From: JBHIBA01 sp046758845
GTDB taxonomy: Bacteria > UBA8248 > JACPRG01 > G963555815
Reading direction: 5' to 3'
NCBI GenBank assembly: GCA_046758845.1
Contig: JBHIBA010000126.1
Coordinates: 1 to 12,293, forward strand
Length of the DNA stretch: 12,293 bases
The position numbers were made by a program, and so were the translations under genes. Below, one piece after another: positions 1 to 7,335 of this stretch. Each line of letters opens with the position of its first letter. Positions within the stretch are counted from its first letter, which is position 1. The notes below the pieces were generated by a model that searched no databases, had not been told where the DNA came from, and was given only the letters and a program-made list of their open reading frames with translations.

Positions 1-18
1 TTCGAAGGAGGAAAAGTG

Positions 19-1071
19 ATGCGCGGTAAACCCGGATCGTTAACCAAAGCCATCAAAGTTCTCGCCATCCCCCTGGCAGTTTTGGTTGGGGCGGTCGTCT
101 TCCTTGGTATCCTTCATTCGCCCGTGCAAGCCGAGGGACTTAAAAAGGTCACGCTAAGACTCTCTTGGCTCAAGGAGGTGGGCGACCACGTCCCCTATTA
201 TGTTGCGATAGACAAGGGTTACTACGCAAAGGAGGGACTGGACCTCAAGCTCTTCGCCGGCAAGGGTTCGCCTGGCACCATCAAACTTTTGGGGGGCTCG
301 GCTGCGGGGGTATTCGGACTGGCGGGCTACGAGAGTATGGCCACGGCGGTACACCAGGGCGTTCCCGTCAAGGGAATCTTTTCCATCATGCAGCAGAACC
401 CCATGGCCGTCATCTCGCATTCGGATAAGCCGATCAAATCCGTAAAGGATCTCGTTGGAAAGAAGTATGCCGTTTCGCCTCAATCGAACCAAGAGATCAT
501 GTTCTACGCTGTCCTGGCAGCGCAGAATATCCCAAGAGAACGGGTGAAGATCGTCCACGCCGCCTTCAATCTGGCCAATACGCTTCTGCTGGAGAGAAAG
601 GTGGACGCGATGCTTCAGTGGTTTCCCACGGCTGTTCCCATCCTTGAGAGCAAGGGCGCAAAAGTCCACTATCTGAAGTACGCAGATATGGGTGTTAACG
701 TCCCTGCAAACGGCTTGAACGCAAATCTGAAAACAATAAAAGAGCAGCCGGAGCTCATCAGAAAATTTCTTGCAGCTACGGCCAAGGGGTTTCAGTTGAC
801 CCGCGTGAATCCTGAGGCGGCCGTGGCCATGATGGCGAAGCACCTCCCCAGGGCGGCCGGGAAGGAGAAGGCAATCACCAAGAATCTGAAACTTGCTCTA
901 GAACTCTGGTACACGCCGAACACGAAAGACAAGCCAATCGGTTGGATCCTCGATAAAGATTGGGACGACGCGCTCAATGTTCTTGTAAAGGTCAAGCGGA
1001 TAGATAAGAAATTCCCGCATGATAAGTATTACACGAATGAGTTCAACCCAGGCGTTAAATGGAAGTGGTAG
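19..1071 (+). CDS. NMT1/THI5-like ABC transporter substrate-binding protein
   Basis: This is a periplasmic solute-binding protein of about 350 residues, the binding component of an SsuA/TauA/ThiY-type importer. Residues 1-38 form a classic signal peptide: a basic start, a hydrophobic stretch at about 14-32, and a likely cleavage after VQA (38). The mature protein opens with a beta strand and the block VTLRLSWLKEVGDHVPYYVA, then GYYAKEGLDLKL, as in NMT1/THI5-like proteins, and ends in the family-like YYTNEFNP tail. I chose ATG 19 over the overlapping GTG 16 because AGGAGG (6-11) lies 7 nt upstream of the ATG. The probable partner permeases and ATPase lie about 2 kb downstream, beyond a hydrolase gene and a gap, so pairing with them is inferred from family and proximity. 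Related proteins bind hydroxymethylpyrimidines, sulfonates or other small nitrogen or sulfur compounds. The ligand here is unknown. Confidence 0.9.
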   Translation: MRGKPGSLTKAIKVLAIPLAVLVGAVVFLGILHSPVQAEGLKKVTLRLSWLKEVGDHVPYYVAIDKGYYAKEGLDLKLFAGKGSPGTIKLLGGSAAGVFGLAGYESMATAVHQGVPVKGIFSIMQQNPMAVISHSDKPIKSVKDLVGKKYAVSPQSNQEIMFYAVLAAQNIPRERVKIVHAAFNLANTLLLERKVDAMLQWFPTAVPILESKGAKVHYLKYADMGVNVPANGLNANLKTIKEQPELIRKFLAATAKGFQLTRVNPEAAVAMMAKHLPRAAGKEKAITKNLKLALELWYTPNTKDKPIGWILDKDWDDALNVLVKVKRIDKKFPHDKYYTNEFNPGVKWKW

Positions 1072-1100
1072 AAGAAGTGTGATGGTAACCTAAGCTTCGC

Positions 1101-1117
1101 GCATCACGGGCTGATGC
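1101..1117 (+). other. Short hairpin after the binding-protein gene
   Basis: A perfect 6-bp inverted repeat, GCATCA / TGATGC with a 5-nt loop (CGGGC), starts 30 nt after the stop of the substrate-binding protein gene. No T-run follows, so it is more likely a 3'-end stabilising stem than an intrinsic terminator. Such stems are common behind binding-protein genes, which need more product than their membrane partners. That role is inferred. Confidence 0.35.
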
Positions 1118-1154
1118 CACAGCTGCCTTGATTCCAACGCCGGTAAGGGTTCTG

Positions 1155-1188
1155 CGGGCCCGTGAAAGGAGGCCCGGGTTTGCTTTCT
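1155..1188 (+). terminator. Weak terminator-like hairpin
   Basis: CGGGCC (1155-1160) pairs with GGCCCG (1171-1176) across a 10-nt loop and is followed by an interrupted T-rich stretch ending TTTGCTTTCT. The stem is GC-rich but short and the T-run is poor, so it would give at best partial termination between the binding-protein gene and the amidohydrolase gene. Confidence 0.3.
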
Positions 1189-1236
1189 GGCTGACCGAGA
1201 AACCTTTGCGCGGCGGTCGAGCAGATGGGAGAGGCC

Positions 1237-2634
1237 ATGGAAGAAATGAAACCTCGGGCGCTGGAGTGGATCGACGAGCGGGCCGAGTGGCTGAGCAGTA
1301 TCGCAAAAGACATCTGGTTGCACCCGGAGCTCGCCATGGAAGAGCATTACTGCTCGGCGCTCGTAGCTGACACCCTTGAGCGAGAGGGCTTCGTTGTCGA
1401 GCGGGGCGTGGCCGGCATGCCGACGGCGTTCGTGGCGACGTGGGGGAGCGGCTCACCCACCGTCGGTTTCCTTTGCGAGTATGATGCCCTCCCCGGCCTC
1501 TCCAACGACACAGTAGCTGAGCGTAAACCCCTTGTGGAAGAAGGACCGGGACACGGCTGCGGCCATAACCTGATCGGGGCCGGGACCGCGGGCGCCGGGA
1601 TGGCGGTCCGGTCTGTCCTGGCGGAGAAGAAGCTTCCGGGTACGGTCAAGGTGTACGGCACGCCCGCCGAGGAGACCTTGGCCGGAAAGGTCTTCATGGC
1701 CCGGGAAGGTATCTTCGACGGCATGGATGCCTGTCTTACCTGGCATCCCAGTTGGTTCAATGAGATTAACTACGAGACCTGCCTCGCCCTCTACTCCATC
1801 AAATTCACCTTTCGCGGACAGACATGCCATATCCCTTCGCGTCCCCAGGATGGGAAGAATGCAATTGATTCCGTAGAGCTGATGAACGTTGCGGCCAACA
1901 TGCGGCGCAAGCACCTCCCGCCGGGGATGACCTTCGAGTATGTGGTCCTTCGAGGAGGCGCATTCCCGAACGTGGTTCCCGACCTGGCCGAGGTCTGGTA
2001 CTTCGTGAGAGCCCACGAGGTCGGGCAGGTCAAGGCGGGGGTGGAGGAGCTCCAGAACGCTGCCCGAGGGGCCGCCTTGGCGCTGGGGACGGAGGTGACG
2101 TGGCGCATCTTGACCGGGTGCTATCCATTGCTTCCGAATCGGACCTTTTCCGAGCTTCTTTACGAGAACTTCCAGCAGGTGGGCCCCCCCCAATTCTCTC
2201 AGGAGGAACAAGCATTTGCCGAAGAACTGCGCAAGACCTTTGAAATGCGAGAGGGGGAGCCGCTCCACACCGGCCTGAGGTTCATCGGGGACCGCGTGGG
2301 GCCATTCAGTCAGGACGCTGGGGATGTCTCCCGCCTTTGCCCCTTGGCGCTCGTCCACGCATCCAGTTGGCTGCGGGGCGTCTCCAATCACACGTGGCCG
2401 GTCACTGTCACCTCTGGGATGTCTATCGGCTTTAAGGCTATGATCACCGCGACCCAGGTGATGGCCTTGGGCGCGCTGGACCTCTTCACAAAGCCCGAGA
2501 GGCTCCGGGCCATCCGGCAGGAATTCCGTGAGAGAACGGGGAGCTTTCAATACGAGTGCCTGGCCCCGGCGGAGGTTCAGCCTTTAGAGTTTGGAGAAAA
2601 AGCCGCTTCCCTACAGATTGGCTCGCTGAGCTGA
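1237..2634 (+). CDS. M20D amidohydrolase, AbgB-like (aminobenzoyl-glutamate utilization type)
   Basis: This is a cytoplasmic metal-dependent amidohydrolase of about 465 residues, close to the usual AbgB length (about 480). Members of the group cleave N-acyl or aminoacyl amides such as p-aminobenzoyl-glutamate. Counting from the furthest upstream ATG (1225), I see GFLCEYDALPG (81-91), the metal motif GHGCGHN (109-115, Cys112 and His114), TPAEE (146-150, catalytic and ligand Glu), WHP (173-175), FRGQTCH in the dimerisation domain (196-202), DAGDVS (364-369) and the distal NHTWP (388-392). The full M20D residue set appears present, so it should be active. The start is uncertain between ATGs at 1225, 1237 and 1246. 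I prefer 1237 because GGGAG (1227-1231) lies 5 nt upstream, while 1225 has no clear ribosome site. It follows the substrate-binding protein gene by about 165 bp, suggesting it hydrolyses what that importer brings in. The substrate is not deducible. Confidence 0.9.
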   Translation: MEEMKPRALEWIDERAEWLSSIAKDIWLHPELAMEEHYCSALVADTLEREGFVVERGVAGMPTAFVATWGSGSPTVGFLCEYDALPGLSNDTVAERKPLVEEGPGHGCGHNLIGAGTAGAGMAVRSVLAEKKLPGTVKVYGTPAEETLAGKVFMAREGIFDGMDACLTWHPSWFNEINYETCLALYSIKFTFRGQTCHIPSRPQDGKNAIDSVELMNVAANMRRKHLPPGMTFEYVVLRGGAFPNVVPDLAEVWYFVRAHEVGQVKAGVEELQNAARGAALALGTEVTWRILTGCYPLLPNRTFSELLYENFQQVGPPQFSQEEQAFAEELRKTFEMREGEPLHTGLRFIGDRVGPFSQDAGDVSRLCPLALVHASSWLRGVSNHTWPVTVTSGMSIGFKAMITATQVMALGALDLFTKPERLRAIRQEFRERTGSFQYECLAPAEVQPLEFGEKAASLQIGSLS

Positions 2635-3137
2635 TGCGACTTGGACCTACTTGTCGGGGAGGAAACTTCCAAGAAAAGGGCGGATGAAATCGGCCAGAGA
2701 GGAAGGGAGAGCCTCCCGGGGGAGGGTTTCTGCGTTCATGCCGTGGCCCTCGCGCCGAGGTCGAATTTCGGTTCAGCGCAGTGTTAGGCACCATGTTTCG
2801 CGGCTACGCCAACTGTCCTCCCATCGAGCTTTGCCTGGGGCTTGGGGTTCGGATCCTCCCTAGGCGCGAATCTGACGAACGGTCTCGATGATCGCTGCCT
2901 CCGGAAGTTGATGAGGTCATCGACGGCCTGTTTGGACCGCGCAATCAGCGACACGGGGAACTAGGAGGGTGGATCTTGTTTTGCTGGGGCTGCAGGGGGC
3001 TCGGGGAACCCTTTTGGATTGCCGCCAGGCTAGTTTCCGAGAATGGGACAGGCGGATGCGGAGGCATTCCATTTGTCTCCTAATCTACATCCCAGCTTCA
3101 GGCTGACGTTTTTTTCCTTCTTGCACGTGGTGTTTTC
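2635..3137. other. Gene-free gap of about 500 bp
   Basis: I find no supportable gene here. The plus-strand open frame at 2651-2863 has low-complexity, Arg/Ser/Pro-rich content and resembles no family. A small GC hairpin CCTCC/GGAGG (2712-2725, loop CGGG) followed by GTTTC might act as a weak terminator for the amidohydrolase gene. A T7 run at 3109-3115 follows a 4-bp stem (3093-3105) just before the permease gene. On the minus strand, about 2950-2863 reads as two short protein-like pieces in different frames, possibly gene debris. No convincing promoter was found for the permease gene downstream. Confidence 0.5.
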
Positions 3138-3938
3138 ATGAGGGATACAATTCGCCGGGCCCATTCCCGCGGCTCGTTCTATCCGATATTTGGAGTCGTC
3201 TCAGCACTTCTCGCCTGGCAGGTCGCCATTGTGGCTCTCGGGGTGCCGGGACATCTGCTTCCTTCCCCTTTGCGCGTCATCGTAAAGTTGGTTACGGACA
3301 TGCCCTTACTGGTCACCGATATAACCGCAACCGCCAACGAGATGCTTTCTGGCTTCGTTATCTGTATCCTGGTCACTGTTCCCTTATCGATCCTTATTGT
3401 TTGGTCACAGGTGTTAGAGCGAGCCTTCATGCCCCTTCTCATCTTTTCGCAGACGGTTCCCCTGATCGCAATTGTCCCGGTTCTCATCATTTGGTTCGGC
3501 GTTGGGATTTTACCGAAGGTGATCATTGTTTTCCTTCTCGGCTTCTTTCAGCTCATGATCCTGACGATCAGTGGGCTAAAATCTGTCGAGCCTGAGATGC
3601 TCGACCTCATGCGATCGATGTCGGCCAGCACTTTCGATACTTTTCGCAAGGTAAGACTACCGGCGTCGTTGCCGTACATCTTTGATGGGATGAAACTCGC
3701 GGCCCTCCTTTCCGTTATCGGTGCAGTGGTGGCGGAGATCGTCGCGGCGGATTTTGGGCTGGGGCACGTTATTGTCTATGCGATCAGCGATATGAACACA
3801 GAGCTGCTTTTTGCAGCGCTCTTTTTGTTAAGTGCGATGGGAGGAATCCTTTTCTATTTTCTCGTTTACTTAGAAAGAATCTTCCTCCACTGGCATATTG
3901 CGATGCGGAAGGAGGAGACCCTCCGGGACGTGGGGTGA
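3138..3938 (+). CDS. ABC transporter permease, SsuC/TauC/ThiX-like (first copy)
   Basis: This is an inner-membrane permease of 266 residues, the normal length for the BPD_transp_1 family. After a short basic N-terminus there are about six hydrophobic segments: about 13-36, 71-90, 97-120, 126-147, 186-204 and 223-248. The block VPVLIIWFGVG (113-123) and the cytoplasmic coupling loop at about 156-186, with the RLPASLPYIFDGMKLA pattern, are typical of taurine/sulfonate/pyrimidine-precursor importers. The gene starts at ATG 3138 with only a weak upstream purine stretch (GTGG, 3127-3130). It is 26 nt from the ATPase gene, and a second, different permease follows, so the two probably form a heterodimeric channel. 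The C-terminal tail HIAMRKEETLRDVG closely matches that of the second permease. Confidence 0.93.
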   Translation: MRDTIRRAHSRGSFYPIFGVVSALLAWQVAIVALGVPGHLLPSPLRVIVKLVTDMPLLVTDITATANEMLSGFVICILVTVPLSILIVWSQVLERAFMPLLIFSQTVPLIAIVPVLIIWFGVGILPKVIIVFLLGFFQLMILTISGLKSVEPEMLDLMRSMSASTFDTFRKVRLPASLPYIFDGMKLAALLSVIGAVVAEIVAADFGLGHVIVYAISDMNTELLFAALFLLSAMGGILFYFLVYLERIFLHWHIAMRKEETLRDVG

Positions 3939-3964
3939 GGAACTGAGGGAAGGGTTTTGGACTG

Positions 3965-4744
3965 GTGAGGTGCGCAATTGAGGTCAGTGATCTCGACATG
4001 ACTTTTCGCACGGACGAAGGCCCTGTGCCGGCCCTCGAAGGTGTTCGGTTTGAGGCCGGGGAGGGCGAATTTGTTTCCATCCTCGGCCCGAGTGGTTGTG
4101 GAAAATCAACGCTTCTGAAGTTGATAGCAGGTCTTATGCCGCCGTCCAGGGGCTCGATCAAAGTGAGTGGCACGCCAGTGGACGGTCCGAACCGGAACAT
4201 CGGTATCGTTTTTCAAAATCCAATCCTCATGAATTGGCGAACCTCCTTGGAAAATATCATGATCCAAGCCGAGGTGCGGGGCCTGGACAGGAACAAGCAT
4301 CTGGAAGTGGCTCGAGACTTGATCAAGCTGGTGGGACTCTCGGGCTTCGAAAACAAGTATCCGTTCCAGCTCTCGGGCGGGATGGCCCAGCGGGTATCCC
4401 TGTGTCGGGCGCTGATCCACGACCCCCCACTTCTTCTTATGGATGAACCGTTCGCAGCCCTGGACGCCCTGACCCGTGAGAAAATGAACCTTGAACTTCA
4501 ACGGATTTGGCTCGAGCGAAAGAAGACGGTGCTCTTCATCACTCATAGCATTCCGGAGGCTCTCTTCCTCTCGGATAGAGTTCTGCTCATGTCTCCCAGA
4601 CCGGGTTCCATCATAGAAGTGATTTCCATCGACTTCTCGCGGCCGCGGGAATTGAGCACCATGCAGGCGACCGGTTTCAATGCGATTGTCGGGAAGCTAC
4701 GCCTGCTCATGCACTCGGCGGAGATGGAGGGTGACTCGACCTAG
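3965..4744 (+). CDS. ABC transporter ATP-binding protein, SsuB/TauB/ThiZ-like
   Basis: This is the cytoplasmic ATPase of the importer, 259 residues, and it would power transport through the flanking permeases as a homodimer. All nucleotide-binding motifs are intact: Walker A GPSGCGKST (41-49), Q-loop Gln84 in VFQNP, signature LSGGM (136-140), Walker B LLLMDE (156-161), D-loop ALD (165-167) and switch His194 in FITHS. The start is GTG 3965, with a purine-rich AGGGAAGGG (3946-3954) 10 nt upstream. No in-frame ATG lies near it. The gene sits between two permease genes in the same direction, 26 nt after the first, so it is surely in one operon with them. Confidence 0.95.
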   Translation: MRCAIEVSDLDMTFRTDEGPVPALEGVRFEAGEGEFVSILGPSGCGKSTLLKLIAGLMPPSRGSIKVSGTPVDGPNRNIGIVFQNPILMNWRTSLENIMIQAEVRGLDRNKHLEVARDLIKLVGLSGFENKYPFQLSGGMAQRVSLCRALIHDPPLLLMDEPFAALDALTREKMNLELQRIWLERKKTVLFITHSIPEALFLSDRVLLMSPRPGSIIEVISIDFSRPRELSTMQATGFNAIVGKLRLLMHSAEMEGDST

Positions 4745-4849
4745 CACTGCCGCCGGTTCCGAAAGGATATGTCGAACGTTGGCTGCATGCGCTCTCCATC
4801 GTCGCGTGGCTGTGATCGTGGTTTCCGCTCCCTGGACGAGGGTCTAGAA

Positions 4850-5665
4850 GTGACCAGTATTTCATCAATTGCCAACCGGCGCGCCCGATTAAGTCCATGG
4901 ATTTCCCCCATTGCATCCGTTTTCCTCTTGCTTTTTCTCTGGCAGGCCACAGTCTCATTTTTCAATGTGCCTACCTACCTCCTTCCGAAACCACTCGAAA
5001 TCCTTTCAACCTTCGCCCGGAATCCGGGTCTTCTTTTATCCAACGCCACACCCTCGCTCTACGAGTCCATCTCCGGTTTTCTGCTAAGCGTTGCCATCGG
5101 CATCCCGCTGGCCTTCTTGACGGTCTGGTCCACGTCGTTCGGCCGGACGGTGATGCCCTTTCTCGTTTTCTCCCAGGTTGTGCCCAAGGTAGCCATTGCG
5201 CCGCTCCTTCTGATTTGGTTCGGCATCGGGCTAACCTCTAAAGTTCTCATCGTCTTTATGATGGCGTTTTTTCCCATTTTCATCTCTACGATTAGTGGAC
5301 TTCGCGCGGTCGATCAGGACATGCTGAACATGATGAATAGCATGCGGCCGAGTAAGTTCCAGCTGTTTCTCAAGCTACGCATTCCGAATTCCCTCCCTTT
5401 CCTGCTGGATGGCCTTAAGCTGGCTGTGACTCGGTCCGTTATTGCCGCAGTTGTCGCGGAGTGGATAAGCTCGGACAAGGGGCTTGGTTACCTCATAATC
5501 TATGCTGACGCTGCAAGCGATTCTCCTCTCATGTTTGGGGCGATCGCATTACTCGCGGCGATGGGCCTCGGATTCTTCATGTGCATAACCGCCGTGGGCA
5601 GGCTGATGATCCCATGGTACTTTGCAATGCGCAAGACGGAGGTCGTCAGAGACCAGAAATACTAA
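4850..5665 (+). CDS. ABC transporter permease, SsuC/TauC/ThiX-like (second copy)
   Basis: This is the second inner-membrane permease, of the BPD_transp_1 type, with 271 residues from GTG 4850. An open frame reaches back to ATG 4769, but that start has its only purine stretch 1 nt away, and the extra 27 residues match nothing. GTG 4850 has GAGGG (4838-4842) 7 nt upstream and gives a length like the first permease. Hydrophobic segments lie at about 17-40, 77-92, 101-124, 130-150, 193-204 and 227-250. The block APLLLIWFGIG (117-127) and the coupling loop at about 160-192 (KLRIPNSLPFLLDGLKLA) are family-typical. The tail PWYFAMRKTEVVRDQKY repeats the tail pattern of the first permease. It is probably the heterodimer partner of that protein and is driven by the ATPase encoded just upstream. 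Confidence 0.92.
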   Translation: MTSISSIANRRARLSPWISPIASVFLLLFLWQATVSFFNVPTYLLPKPLEILSTFARNPGLLLSNATPSLYESISGFLLSVAIGIPLAFLTVWSTSFGRTVMPFLVFSQVVPKVAIAPLLLIWFGIGLTSKVLIVFMMAFFPIFISTISGLRAVDQDMLNMMNSMRPSKFQLFLKLRIPNSLPFLLDGLKLAVTRSVIAAVVAEWISSDKGLGYLIIYADAASDSPLMFGAIALLAAMGLGFFMCITAVGRLMIPWYFAMRKTEVVRDQKY

Positions 5666-5783
5666 TTGCCTCGCTGCCGGCGTTCGAGACGGGTGAGTGG
5701 CGCGGCTCCGGGGAGGATTTGCGGACGTTGAGTCGGTGACGGTTGGGGGTCTTTCTTCATTGAGCTCGGAGGAGGCTGCTGGG

Positions 5784-7235
5784 ATGAAAGAAAACAATAA
5801 GATATTCGACTACATTGATGCTCACTTCGAGGATCACCTGGAGCGAACAAGAAGGTTTCTTCAGCAGCCGGGCGTCTCTCTGACTGAAGGGCACAATCCG
5901 GATGTCGATCGGTCGGCGGAAATGCTGGCCGAGATTATTCGGGAAGCGGGCGCGGCGGATGCCAAAGTGTTTCCCCTTAAGGGCGGACCGCTCAAGGGGG
6001 GCTATCCGGTCGTTTGCGGAAACATAAAATCGAAAAACCCGAGCGCAAAGACACTGATCGTCTACTGTCTCTATGATTTGATGCCTGTAGAGGAGCCGGA
6101 GTGGATTGTTCCCCCTCACTCGGCGACGATCATGAACGCGGAAGCGAATGCTCTCCCTGCGGATTGGGGGAAGGTTGTCGTGGCGAGGGGCGCGCGCAAT
6201 CACCGGGGTCCTCTGCTCGGCATCATCAATGCAATCAGGTCCACCCGCGAGGTCACGGGCGACATCCCGGTGAATATTATGTTTGTCCTCGAGGGGGAAG
6301 AGGAGATCATGAGCCCGAACATCCACCAATTTGTGGATAAACACCTCGAGGAGCTAAAAAAAGCGGATGGAGTTATCCTCCCGAACTTTGGCCAGGTGGG
6401 TGGCAGGGGGAACCACTACATCCGGCTCGGTACGAAGGGAGTCATCACGTTCGAGCTCAGGGTCACAGGGGGAGACTGGGGGGGGCCCATCAAACAGGAT
6501 TTATTCTCCGCCGACGAGGCTTGGGTGGACGCTCCAGCCTGGCGGCTGGTGTGGGCGCTCAGTGGCCTGCAGAGTCCGGACGGGAAGATTCTGATCGACG
6601 GTTTCTACGATGATGTCCGACCGCTGACGGCTGAAGAGACCAGCCTAATCGCCGAAATTCACGCCGACTTCGACGAGCAGGCCGCAATGGCGGAGTTAGG
6701 GATCGCAAGATTCAAGCGGGGTAAGTCAGGCAAGGACTTTTTGGAGGACTATTATCTTCGTCCAATCCTGAACATCGACGGCTTTAATTCCGGGTGGACC
6801 GGAGCGTACGTAAAGACCATCCTTCCGCACGCTGCATTTGCCAAGCTGGATATCCGGCTGGTGCCGAACCAGGATCATGAGGACATCACAAAAAAACTCC
6901 GCAAACACCTCGATACCCGCGGATTCACAGATATTGAAATCAATAAGCTCGGTGGGTACAACGCGGAGCGCTGTAGCGTCGAAACCCCGCTCGCCAAAGC
7001 GGCGATCAGAACGACGGAGAAGTTCAACCTGAAGACAATCGTCCTGCCATCGAGTCCCTCGGTCAACGGCACCCACGCAGCGCTTGCCGGCCCGAAGTTG
7101 GGCCTTCCGGTCATCTACGCAGGTCTCGGCCGCGGTGACAGAACCCACCAGCCGAATGAATACTTCACGATTGAAGGGCTTCGACTCCACGAGAAGTGGA
7201 TGGTGTCCTTCTTCGACGAATATGCAAAGGTTTGA
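5784..7235 (+). CDS. M20-family hydrolase-like protein with substituted metal ligands (first of tandem pair)
   Basis: This is a cytoplasmic M20/CNDP-like fold protein of 483 residues, the normal size for dipeptidase-type members. ATG 5784 is chosen because AGGAGG (5770-5775) lies 8 nt upstream and the product then aligns with the downstream paralogue. An in-frame GTG at 5697 would only add a low-complexity leader. Family landmarks are LIVYCLYDLMPV (91-102), VVARGARNHRGPL (132-144), VLEGEEEIMS (168-177), NIDGFNSGWTG (330-340), AKLDIRLVPNQD (353-364) and GLGRGDRTHQPNE (447-459). Against the canonical pattern the first metal His is Leu96, the bridging Asp is Asn139, the third acidic ligand is Asn201, and the dimer-domain His is lost. 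Asp98, Glu173-Glu174 and distal His455 remain. Ordinary dinuclear zinc hydrolysis is therefore doubtful. It may be a divergent subfamily or a binding or regulatory pseudoenzyme. It lies 118 bp after the permease gene, probably co-transcribed. Confidence 0.88.
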   Translation: MKENNKIFDYIDAHFEDHLERTRRFLQQPGVSLTEGHNPDVDRSAEMLAEIIREAGAADAKVFPLKGGPLKGGYPVVCGNIKSKNPSAKTLIVYCLYDLMPVEEPEWIVPPHSATIMNAEANALPADWGKVVVARGARNHRGPLLGIINAIRSTREVTGDIPVNIMFVLEGEEEIMSPNIHQFVDKHLEELKKADGVILPNFGQVGGRGNHYIRLGTKGVITFELRVTGGDWGGPIKQDLFSADEAWVDAPAWRLVWALSGLQSPDGKILIDGFYDDVRPLTAEETSLIAEIHADFDEQAAMAELGIARFKRGKSGKDFLEDYYLRPILNIDGFNSGWTGAYVKTILPHAAFAKLDIRLVPNQDHEDITKKLRKHLDTRGFTDIEINKLGGYNAERCSVETPLAKAAIRTTEKFNLKTIVLPSSPSVNGTHAALAGPKLGLPVIYAGLGRGDRTHQPNEYFTIEGLRLHEKWMVSFFDEYAKV

Positions 7236-7238
7236 TGC

Positions 7239-7259
7239 GAGGGCCGAATCAGGGCCCTC
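7239..7259 (+). other. Intergenic hairpin between the tandem M20-like genes
   Basis: GAGGGCC (7239-7245) and GGCCCTC (7253-7259) form a perfect 7-bp stem with a 7-nt loop, starting 3 nt after the stop codon of the first M20-like gene. No T-run follows, so it probably protects the upstream message or tunes the ratio of the two products rather than ending transcription. That role is inferred. Confidence 0.45.
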
Positions 7260-7335
7260 TCCGGAGTATGTCGCGGAAGAGGGATGATGGCCCGTCTCCC
7301 GCAAACTCGGTCGTGCCTTTGGAAGGGAGGCCGTC

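Noticed and set aside
154..843. Long minus-strand open frame opposite the binding-protein gene
   Set aside because: It is antisense to a clear gene, has no ribosome site, and its product has no family features.
1453..2550. 365-codon minus-strand open frame opposite the M20D gene
   Set aside because: The length arises from the GC-rich codon pattern of the true gene. The product is rich in Pro, Gly, His and Arg with no recognisable motif.
2651..2863. 70-codon plus-strand open frame in the gap
   Set aside because: It is Arg/Ser/Pro-rich with no motif. A purine-rich GGGGAGG occurs upstream at about 2655, but it lies inside the frame and supports no start.
3093..3115. Stem CAGC/GCTG followed by seven T as an intrinsic terminator before the first permease
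   Set aside because: The stem is only 4 bp with three bases between it and the T-run, too weak to call.
5697..5783. GTG 5697 as start of the first tandem M20-like gene
   Set aside because: AGGAGG sits 8 nt before ATG 5784, and the paralogue aligns from there. The extension is low-complexity.
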